This document shows positions 24,506 to 30,333 of a DNA stretch of 30,333 nt, one piece after another. Numbering within the stretch: position 1 is the first letter of the stretch; every line of letters begins with the position of its first letter. A program made the translations under genes and the position numbers. Source of the DNA: CAYLHS01 sp964594235 (GTDB lineage Bacteria > Actinomycetota > Acidimicrobiia > Spongiisociales > UBA4744). The notes under the pieces are model-generated. The model saw nothing but the letters and a program-made list of their open reading frames with translations. It ran no database searches and was not told where the DNA came from. Location: contig CAZQMF010000019.1 in the NCBI GenBank assembly GCA_964594235.1, forward strand, positions 1 through 30,333, written 5' to 3'.

Positions 24506-24522
24506 GGCGGGCGCAGCCCGCC
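24506..24522. repeat. Small intergenic hairpin, 7-bp stem with GCA loop
   Basis: GGCGGGC-GCA-GCCCGCC directly follows the heptamer array and abuts the -10 box of the EamA transporter gene. Confidence 0.5.
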
Positions 24523-24528
24523 TAGGCT
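24523..24528 (+). promoter_or_regulatory. -10 box TAGGCT of the EamA transporter gene
   Basis: TAGGCT ends 6 nt before ATG 24535 with no Shine-Dalgarno, a leaderless arrangement. Confidence 0.55.
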
Positions 24529-24534
24529 TCTCCG

Positions 24535-25434
24535 ATGGTTCGTCTCGCTGCAACGATTGGTGTCGTCTGTATCTCGTTCTCGGCGATCCTCGTTCGCGCA
24601 GCGGATGTGTCTCCCTCGACTGCCGCGGTGTTCCGTACCGTGTACGCGATTCCCTTCCTGTTCGCCATGTGGTTGTTGGTCAAGAACCGTGACCGCCGGT
24701 CGACGCACACTCGTCTCATTGCCGTGGTTGCCGGGCTGCTGCTCTCGGTGGATCTGACTGTCTGGCACCACTCCATCGAGTACATCGGTGCGGGACTCGC
24801 GACAGTACTCGCCAACGTTCAGGTCGTATTCGTCGGTCTCGCCGCATGGATCATCTGGAAGGAGCGACCGGCCCGTTCGACCTTCTGGACCATCCCGCTC
24901 ATGGGACTGGGCCTTGTCCTCGTCTCGGGGCTAGGGCGCTCGGACGCGTATGGAGCGAACCCGGTCCTTGGAGTTGTGCTCGGCGCCACAACAGGGCTGA
25001 CGTACGCAGCCTTTCTGCTCGCGTTCAGAACCGCGACCCGGCGCGACGACGCTCCGGCGGTCGGATCCCTCTTGGACGCAACCGTGGGGGCTGCGGTGGG
25101 GTCGCTGGTGCTGGGAGAGCTGTTCGGATCGATCGCGTTCCGCCCGACATGGCCGGCGCACGGCTGGCTGCTGCTGCTGGCTCTGCTGGCTCAGGTGGTC
25201 GGATGGCTTCTGATCGCGACGGCACTCCCCAGGGTTCCGGCGCTCGAGACCTCAGTGCTGCTGCTGATCCAGCCCATCGCGGCGATGCTGTGGGGGCGGC
25301 TGTTCTTCGCAGAGACCGTTTCGTGGGTCCAGGGTGTCGGTGTAGCACTGGTGATCGTCGGCTTGGTGATCGTGTCGGCGCGCGGAGCCGCCGAGAAGCG
25401 GACCCGTAGGCTCCGTGAGAGGAGGGCCACATGA
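24535..25434 (+). CDS. EamA/DMT-family transporter
   Basis: This 299-residue protein has about ten hydrophobic helices in two EamA halves, the second beginning near residue 145 (LGVVLGATTGLTYAAFLLAF). That is typical of drug/metabolite transporters that export amino acids, nucleosides or other small metabolites. The C-terminus is short and Arg-rich. ATG 24535 is set by the -10 box 6 nt upstream. Its stop overlaps the ATG of the broken hydrolase gene (ATGA), so the two were once a coupled pair. The substrate is unknown. Confidence 0.9.
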   Translation: MVRLAATIGVVCISFSAILVRAADVSPSTAAVFRTVYAIPFLFAMWLLVKNRDRRSTHTRLIAVVAGLLLSVDLTVWHHSIEYIGAGLATVLANVQVVFVGLAAWIIWKERPARSTFWTIPLMGLGLVLVSGLGRSDAYGANPVLGVVLGATTGLTYAAFLLAFRTATRRDDAPAVGSLLDATVGAAVGSLVLGELFGSIAFRPTWPAHGWLLLLALLAQVVGWLLIATALPRVPALETSVLLLIQPIAAMLWGRLFFAETVSWVQGVGVALVIVGLVIVSARGAAEKRTRRLRERRAT

Positions 25435-25699
25435 AACTCGAAGTCATCACGCATCAACCGGTGAGGACGCCGAAACCGGTACCACTGCTGTTCGTGCACG
25501 GGGCATGGAACGAGCACTTCCTGCCGTACGTCGCCGAGAGGGGCTACGCTCCCATGCGCTGAGCCTGAGAAGTCATGGCGAGAGTGACATCGACAAGCGG
25601 CTTCGGGTAGCCCGTATCCGGGACTATGTCGCAGACGTCGAGGCGGTCGCGAGTGAACTCGGCTCGAAGGGCTGGCCGAGACCTGATCTACCCGTGTGA
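25431..25699 (+). pseudogene. Remnant of an alpha/beta hydrolase, frameshifted and truncated
   Basis: The first frame (25431-25563) reads MKLEVITHQ..., with PVPLLFVHGAWNEHFLPYV (the beta3 strand and oxyanion HGAW motif), and stops after GYAPMR. The homologous continuation is in another frame: SHALSLRSHGES, then RIRDYVADVEAVASELGS. It stops at 25699 before the nucleophile GxSxG motif. One small indel near 25550-25565 and loss of the 3' part therefore explain what is seen. The gene overlaps the transporter stop and runs 12 bp into the convergent cyclic-nucleotide-binding gene. Confidence 0.8.
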
Positions 25700-26170
25700 G
25701 ATCAGCCCCGGCCGGATGCGACTCCGGATCTGCTCTCGGGTCGCGGCCAAACGGTGTCCGAGCATGAGCGTGAACCTACGAAGGAGGCCGAGACCGACGG
25801 CAGGGTCCTCCTCGAACGCGGTCCACAGTTCGTCGACCGGCAGCACCACGAACTCGGAGTTCTCCATGCAGACCGCAGAGAACGGGTGTACTGCATCGTC
25901 CCCGGTCGCGAGCGCCGACGCACCGATCACCTCGCCTGGCTGGCTGACGACATTCATGAGGATATCGTCGCCCCCGTGGAGGGGGGACTGGCGATTCGCC
26001 ACCATCCCAGAAACGAGCACGAGCAGGGTGTCCGAAGAGGCACCCTCATCGAAGATCCTCGTGCCCTTGGCAGCCGTTCGAAGGATTGCGTGCGGTGCGA
26101 GCAGGTCGATCTCCTCATCGGTGAGCGATCGGAAGAAGGGCAGGGTCTTGAGTTCGGCAGGATCGATCAT
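25688..26170 (-). CDS. Cyclic nucleotide-binding domain protein
   Basis: This 160-residue protein is a single CRP/FNR-type cNMP-binding beta-barrel (LKTLPFFRSLTDEEIDLLAPH at the start, FDEGASSDTLLVLVSG, QPGEVIGASALATGDDAVHP) without a DNA-binding helix-turn-helix. The usual cyclic-nucleotide contact Arg-Ser/Thr pair is not evident, so the ligand is uncertain. A AGAAGGAG ribosome binding site precedes ATG 26170. It starts 12 bp after the formate-tetrahydrofolate ligase stop and is probably cotranscribed with it. It may be a sensor domain for another protein. Confidence 0.85.
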   Translation of the reverse strand: MIDPAELKTLPFFRSLTDEEIDLLAPHAILRTAAKGTRIFDEGASSDTLLVLVSGMVANRQSPLHGGDDILMNVVSQPGEVIGASALATGDDAVHPFSAVCMENSEFVVLPVDELWTAFEEDPAVGLGLLRRFTLMLGHRLAATREQIRSRIRPGLISHG

Positions 26171-26182
26171 TGGTTCTCCTTC

Positions 26183-27913
26183 TCAGAACAGGCCTTGCAC
26201 TTTTCCCGTCTCTACGTCGATGTCGACGTTCTCGAAGGCCGGGTGGGTTGGTAGCCCCGGCATGGTTCGCATCGTGCCACAGAGTGGATAGAGGAATCCC
26301 GCCCCCACACTCGCTCTGATGTCGCGCACCGGTAGGCGGAAGTGTTTGGGCACGCCTTTGGCCGACGGATCGTGGCTGAGGCTCAGGTGGGTCTTTGCCA
26401 TACAGATCGGCAGGTTGTCGTATCCGAGCTTGGTATACAGACGGATCTTCTTGTCGGCGTCGTCCATGAAGTCGACGCCGTCGGCACCGTACACCCGTGT
26501 TGCGATCATCTCGATCTTGTCTCTGATCGGCATGTCCAGCGGGTAGAGGAACGAGAAGTCCTTCGGCTTCTCGGCTGCCTTCGCCACGGCCTCGGCGAGG
26601 TTCATGGCGCCCTCGCCTCCCCTCGCCCAGTGGTCGGTCATCACCGCGTCCTCGGCACCCGCCTCGGTCGCGATCTTGCGGAGCAGCTCGACCTCGTTGT
26701 CTGTGTCGGTGTGGAAGTGGTTGATCGCCACAACGACCGGGACGCCATAGCTCTTCGCAATCCGGATGTGGGCGACGAGGTTCGCGGCGCCCTTCTCGAG
26801 AGCGCCGAGGTTCTCGGTAGTCAGTTCTGGGGGTAGCGGTTTGCCCGCAACGACCTTGCCGAGCCCGCCATGCATCTTCAGTGCCCGGATTGTGGCCACG
26901 ATGACGATAGCGTCGGGGGTGAGGCCACTCGCCCGGCACTTGATGTCCATGAACTTCTCCATGCCGATATCGGAACCGAACCCGGATTCGGTGACGACAT
27001 AGTCGGCGAGACGAAGTGCGATCTGGTCGGCGACGATGCTCGAGTTTCCGTGGGCGATGTTGGCGAACGGCCCCGTGTGCACCAGTACCGGGGTGTGCTC
27101 CAGTGTCTGCATGAGCGTCGGCATGAGAGCGTCCTTGAGCAGAACGGCCATCGCTCCCGCGACCTTGAGGTCTTCGGCGGTGACCGGTTCTCCATCGAAA
27201 GTGGTGCCGATGACGATCCTCCCCAATCGGGTTCGAAGGTCGGCGAGACCGGTCGAAAGGGCGAGGATGGCCATTACTTCCGAGGCGACGGCGATGTCAT
27301 ACATGGACTCCCGCGGATAGCCGTTGGGCTTGCCTCCCAAGCCGATCACGACATTGCGCAGTGCTCGGTCGTTGAGGTCGACAACCCTCCCCCAGGTCAC
27401 GGAGAACGGGTTCAGGTTCAGCTGGTTCCCATGCGTCAGGTGGTTGTCGATGGCCGCGGCCAGTAGGTTGTGGGCGACCGACACGGCGTGGATGTCGCCG
27501 GTGAGATGCAGGTTGAAATCCTCCATTGGGATCACCTGGCTGTAACCGCCGCCGGCCGCGCCGCCCTTGATGCCGAACGTGGGGCCCATGCTTGGCTGGC
27601 GAAGCGTGGTGAACACCGATTTGCCGAGTCGGCCGAGCCCTTGAGAAAGACCGACTGCGGTCGTGGTCTTGCCTTCTCCGAGGGGTGTCGGGGTGATGGC
27701 GGTCACGTCGATGTACTTGCCGAGCGGCCGGTCGGCGAACGCGTCACGGACATCGAGGTGGACCTTGGCCTTGTGGGTCCCGTAGAGGTCGAGATCGTCC
27801 GGTTTGAGACCGACGTGAGCAGCCACATCCAGGATCGGGTCGAGGGGTGCCTCCTGCGCGATCTCGAGATCGGACGGGACCGGGGTACGAGGCGCTACGT
27901 AAGAACTCACCAT
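26183..27913 (-). CDS. fhs: Formate-tetrahydrofolate ligase
   Basis: This 576-residue protein is a full-length formyl-THF synthetase (ATP + formate + THF to 10-formyl-THF), which feeds formate into one-carbon metabolism. The ATP-binding loop TPTPLGEGKTTT (74-85) and the downstream segments FGIKGGAAGGGYSQVIPMED, HLTGDIHAV and RASVGAGFLYPLCGTM are typical. GAGAGGAG precedes the start closely; ATG 27913 and GTG 27910 are both possible. A -10 box TAGACT lies at 27943-27938 on the minus strand. The presence of a formate dehydrogenase in the same window gives a direct metabolic link. Confidence 0.97.
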   Translation of the reverse strand: MVSSYVAPRTPVPSDLEIAQEAPLDPILDVAAHVGLKPDDLDLYGTHKAKVHLDVRDAFADRPLGKYIDVTAITPTPLGEGKTTTAVGLSQGLGRLGKSVFTTLRQPSMGPTFGIKGGAAGGGYSQVIPMEDFNLHLTGDIHAVSVAHNLLAAAIDNHLTHGNQLNLNPFSVTWGRVVDLNDRALRNVVIGLGGKPNGYPRESMYDIAVASEVMAILALSTGLADLRTRLGRIVIGTTFDGEPVTAEDLKVAGAMAVLLKDALMPTLMQTLEHTPVLVHTGPFANIAHGNSSIVADQIALRLADYVVTESGFGSDIGMEKFMDIKCRASGLTPDAIVIVATIRALKMHGGLGKVVAGKPLPPELTTENLGALEKGAANLVAHIRIAKSYGVPVVVAINHFHTDTDNEVELLRKIATEAGAEDAVMTDHWARGGEGAMNLAEAVAKAAEKPKDFSFLYPLDMPIRDKIEMIATRVYGADGVDFMDDADKKIRLYTKLGYDNLPICMAKTHLSLSHDPSAKGVPKHFRLPVRDIRASVGAGFLYPLCGTMRTMPGLPTHPAFENVDIDVETGKVQGLF

Positions 27914-28103
27914 GACTCCTCTCGAGGTACGAGCCCGAGTCTATCCCCCCGTGTGCATGTCCCTGCGGCCCGTGGTGAAAGGGTCCAATGCGCTGCGGTA
28001 GGGCCCTATGGCCCATGTCACCAGGACAAGGCTGAAGTTATCAATACGGAGAAGTAAGAACGTGCACTACTTATGGGTGCACATTCCGAAGGGAGATAAT
28101 GAG

Positions 28104-29207
28104 ATGTCACGAAGGAGCCTTTCCTTCAGGCTGCTTCTTCTGATCGCCGTTCTGAGCATCGTTGCTTTGAGCGGCTGCGGAGGAACAACAACAGAAACAA
28201 CCGTGGCGACAACGCAGGCCACGACCACGACCGAGGCGATGACCACCACGACGGAGGCCATGACCACCACGACGGAGGCCATGACCACCACGACCGCCGC
28301 GATGGTCGATGAGTATCAGGTCCTCGCAGACTACCTGGCCGGCAGGCTCGCCGACTGGGCACCAACGATCTCCGCCGACGCGCTGTACGAGAACCTGACG
28401 GACGGTGACACGTCCAACGACCCGTTGATCATCAGTGTCCGTGCACCGGACATCTATGCGGTAGGACACATCCAGGGTGCGGTGAACATCCCGTGGCGGG
28501 AGATCGCCAATCCCGACAACCTCGCCAAGCTGCCGATGGACCGGCAGATCGTCGTCTACTGCTACACGGGCCACACCGGCCAGGTGGCGGCGACACTCCT
28601 CATGTCGTTCGGCTACGACGTCACGAACCTCAAGTTCGGGATGATGGGGTGGAGCGACGACCCGGACGTCGTCGGGACGACACCGTTCACGGCAGCGCCG
28701 GGGTATCCGACTGAGACCGAAGCACACGAACTCACCGGTTCGTACGATCCGCCGGTGCTCGACACGGGCGAGTCCGAGGGTGCGGCCATCGCGATCGCCC
28801 GGGCACAGCAGTTTTTGGCCGACTGGTCGCCGACCATCTCGGCCGAGGCGCTGTACGAGAACCTGACCGATGGGGATACGTCCAACGATCCGTTCATCAT
28901 CAGTGTTCGTGCACCGGACATCTATGCGGTAGGACACATCCAGGGTGCGGTGGACATCCCATGGAAGTCGATCGCCGACACGTCGTTGCTCGCGGGGATC
29001 CCGTCCGATCAGCCGATCGTCGACTACTGCTACACGGGCCACACCGGTCAGGTCGGTGCGGTCATCCTGAAGCTGCTCGGCTACGACGTGCAGAACATGA
29101 AGTTCGGGATGATGGGCTGGAGCGACGACCTCGATGTTGTCGGCACGACACCATTCTCGGCGGCGGCAGGCTATCCGACCGAAACAGAGGCCCACACGCT
29201 GCCCTAG
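28104..29207 (+). CDS. Twin-rhodanese lipoprotein
   Basis: This 367-residue protein starts with a lipoprotein signal (LLLLIAVLSIVALSGC; lipid Cys25) and a Thr-rich linker (residues about 28-67). Two rhodanese domains follow at about 85-205 and 240-365. Each has the active-site loop CYTGHTGQ (Cys153 and Cys309), so both may carry persulfide or selenide sulfur on the cell surface side. The two domains are nearly identical in protein and DNA, offset by 468 bp. GAAGGGAG at 28088-28095 supports ATG 28104; a palindromic GTGCAC pair (28062-28067, 28077-28082) lies upstream. It is followed by the multihaem cytochrome gene, suggesting a shared redox task. Exact function is unknown. Confidence 0.9.
   Translation: MSRRSLSFRLLLLIAVLSIVALSGCGGTTTETTVATTQATTTTEAMTTTTEAMTTTTEAMTTTTAAMVDEYQVLADYLAGRLADWAPTISADALYENLTDGDTSNDPLIISVRAPDIYAVGHIQGAVNIPWREIANPDNLAKLPMDRQIVVYCYTGHTGQVAATLLMSFGYDVTNLKFGMMGWSDDPDVVGTTPFTAAPGYPTETEAHELTGSYDPPVLDTGESEGAAIAIARAQQFLADWSPTISAEALYENLTDGDTSNDPFIISVRAPDIYAVGHIQGAVDIPWKSIADTSLLAGIPSDQPIVDYCYTGHTGQVGAVILKLLGYDVQNMKFGMMGWSDDLDVVGTTPFSAAAGYPTETEAHTLP
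28239..28301 (+). repeat. 21-bp tandem repeat in the lipoprotein linker
   Basis: Three in-frame copies of a 21-bp unit (ATGACCACCACGACGGAGGC plus C), the last diverged, encode MTTTTEA repeats between the lipid anchor and the first rhodanese domain. A degenerate partial copy precedes them (28221-28238). Confidence 0.85.
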
Positions 29208-29217
29208 GCACGAAGAG

Positions 29218-29246
29218 GGTGGTGGGCAGCACACCTGCCCACCACC
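29218..29246 (+). promoter_or_regulatory. Strong intercistronic hairpin
   Basis: GGTGGTGGGCAG (29218-29229) pairs perfectly over 12 bp with CTGCCCACCACC (29235-29246) around a CACAC loop, between the rhodanese stop and the cytochrome ribosome binding site (AGGAGG, 29251-29256). No T-tract follows. It may be a partial terminator or an mRNA-stabilising element that sets different expression of the two genes. Confidence 0.65.
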
Positions 29247-29260
29247 TCACAGGAGGTTTC

Positions 29261-30333
29261 ATGAAGAGAACGACGCTCCTCCTGGCTATTGGTGCGGGAG
29301 CGCTCGCCTTGTTGCTGTCCTCGTGTACCAACGGTACCGAGGACACCACTACGTCGACTGTGGTCCCGACGACTACGCCGATGTCTGCCGTGCTCGTTTC
29401 CGCCACCAAAGACAGCAGCAACTGCGTCGACTGTCACACCGATCAGGAGTCACTTCAGGCTATGGCCGTCGAGCCGGTGGAGGAGAGCCTCAACGAAGGC
29501 GAGGGCTGAGGGGGCTCGGTGCCTCAGGTTGAGGCATGGGCCAAAGTCTTCCTCGACGACGAGGGGTTCCTGACGTCGACACACGGCTCGGTCGGATGCA
29601 TCGAGTGCCACGGTGGCACCGAGGCAACCAACGACATGGAGTCGGCGCACGTGGGAATGCAGCGAGACCCCGCAGCATCTGGAGCGTGCGCGTTCTGTCA
29701 CGCCGGGACCACCGAGGTGCAGCTCAACAGCCTGCACACCACTCTTCAGGGGTACTACGAGGTGCTCGGAGCGCGTAGTACGCCCGAGCTGTCGGCGGGA
29801 CTCCAAGAGGCGTTCGACAACCACTGCACGTCGTGCCACTCGTCGTGCGGCCAGTGCCACGTGAGCGTGCCCGAGACCGCCGGTGGAGGTCTCCTTGCGA
29901 GTCACGAGTTCAAGAAGATACCGCCGATGAACACGACCTGCACGGCGTGTCACGGAAGCCGGATCAACGACGAGTACAAGGGCAAGAACACGACGACCGA
30001 CGGGATGACGACTCCCGCAGACGTCCACTTCAATCCCGGCGGGATGGCGTGCATCGACTGTCACGACGAGACGGAGCTGCACGGCGACGTCTCGGCGGCG
30101 AACGACCTGTCGATGTACTCGGGAACTCCGAATGTGGCATGCACGGACTGCCATCCGCTCGACGAACTCGTGGGAGCGAATGATCAGCACACCGAGTTCC
30201 ACCTGACCTATCTGACCTGCTACGTGTGCCACTCGGTGGACTACAAGAACTGCTACAGCTGTCACGTGCAGAAGTCGAACGAAGGGGTGGCGTACTACAC
30301 GACCGATCCGTCGGAGATGCACTTCTACATCGG
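29261..30333 (+). CDS. Selenocysteine-containing multihaem c-type cytochrome lipoprotein (3' end beyond window)
   Basis: The lipoprotein signal (lipobox LLSSC, Cys22) is followed by a Thr-rich linker and a first haem motif CVDCH (55-59). UGA at 29507-29509 (residue 83, context EGEG-U-GGSVPQVEAW) is followed in the same frame by at least nine more CXXCH motifs: CIECH, CAFCH, CTSCH, CGQCH, CTACH, CIDCH, CTDCH, CYVCH and CYSCH. The frame is open to the window end. A SECIS-like hairpin follows the UGA, so I read it as selenocysteine. The protein would be surface-anchored and carry electrons to or from an extracytoplasmic substrate. ATG 29261 has AGGAGG 4 nt upstream. Read conventionally, it would be called as an 82-residue peptide and a headless cytochrome. 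The Sec assignment is inference from frame and hairpin. Confidence 0.85.
29513..29542 (+). promoter_or_regulatory. SECIS-like hairpin of the multihaem cytochrome
   Basis: After UGA 29507-29509 the mRNA can form the stem GCCTC (29521-29525)/GAGGC (29531-29535) around the loop AGGTT. The stem extends outward by T-A and G-T pairs, then a bulged G (29518), then GGCTC/GGGCC with one G-T pair. The loop begins 16 nt after the UGA and contains GGU, within the geometry described for bacterial SECIS elements. Confidence 0.75.

Noticed and set aside
25561..25563. UGA in the broken hydrolase as another selenocysteine codon
   Set aside because: A second in-frame UGA follows within two codons, and the homologous sequence continues in a different frame, so this is a frameshift.
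29261..29509. A stand-alone monohaem lipoprotein of 82 residues
   Set aside because: The same frame continues with nine or more haem motifs and has no new start or ribosome binding site. Readthrough as selenocysteine explains the data better, though this remains the main alternative.

Overview
This is a GC-rich window that looks like an actinobacterial chromosome. The evidence is a WhiB-family iron-sulfur regulator, an F420-dependent luciferase-like oxidoreductase, a small DUF1876 protein, a homodimeric pyruvate dehydrogenase E1, and many apparently leaderless genes whose TANNNT -10 box lies 6-10 nt before the start codon. Thr/Thr-Glu-rich linkers after lipoprotein signals suggest something near Acidimicrobiia, but that placement is inference. 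No stretch longer than about 250 bases lacks a gene. There are no transposases, phage genes or CRISPR arrays.

Layout. 1-138: direct repeat. 151-2847 (-): aceE. 2943-3878: threonine/serine dehydratase. 3862-5039 (-): TauE/SafE permease plus DUF1634 partner. 5165-6727: msrB and a class V aminotransferase-fold enzyme. 6824-12138: NAD-type formate dehydrogenase locus (selenocysteine catalytic subunit, NuoEF-like subunit, a ferredoxin-like subunit carrying the missing N-terminus of the catalytic subunit, fdhD). 12152-13250: HAD phosphatase and YbaK-type deacylase. 13327-13798: whiB7-like gene with a leader ORF. 13802-14872 (-): sigma-70 factor and tRNA-Val. 14940-16997: zinc-ribbon coiled-coil protein, half-size TauE/SafE protein, lipoprotein, DUF1876 protein. 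17058-22934: F420 oxidoreductase, ADP-forming acyl-CoA synthetase, ftsH, metallo-beta-lactamase-fold hydrolase. 23123-26170: amidohydrolase, EamA transporter, a broken alpha/beta hydrolase, a cyclic-nucleotide-binding domain protein. 26183-27913 (-): formate-tetrahydrofolate ligase. 28104-30333: a twin-rhodanese lipoprotein followed by a multihaem c-type cytochrome lipoprotein that runs off the window.

The two most striking loci both depend on selenocysteine. In the formate dehydrogenase the UGA at 7064-7066 is followed by a hairpin with a GGUCU loop at the same spacing I recall for E. coli fdhF. In the multihaem cytochrome the UGA at 29507-29509 separates a signal peptide and one CXXCH from at least nine more CXXCH motifs in the same frame, and it too is followed by a SECIS-like hairpin. 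The twin rhodanese plus selenocysteine cytochrome pair is the best candidate here for a little-described redox system. It may act in extracytoplasmic sulfur, selenium or metal electron transfer.

Metabolically, formate dehydrogenase and formate-tetrahydrofolate ligase link formate to NADH and to one-carbon units. Intergenic regions carry several families of 7-bp-period tandem arrays and small hairpins.
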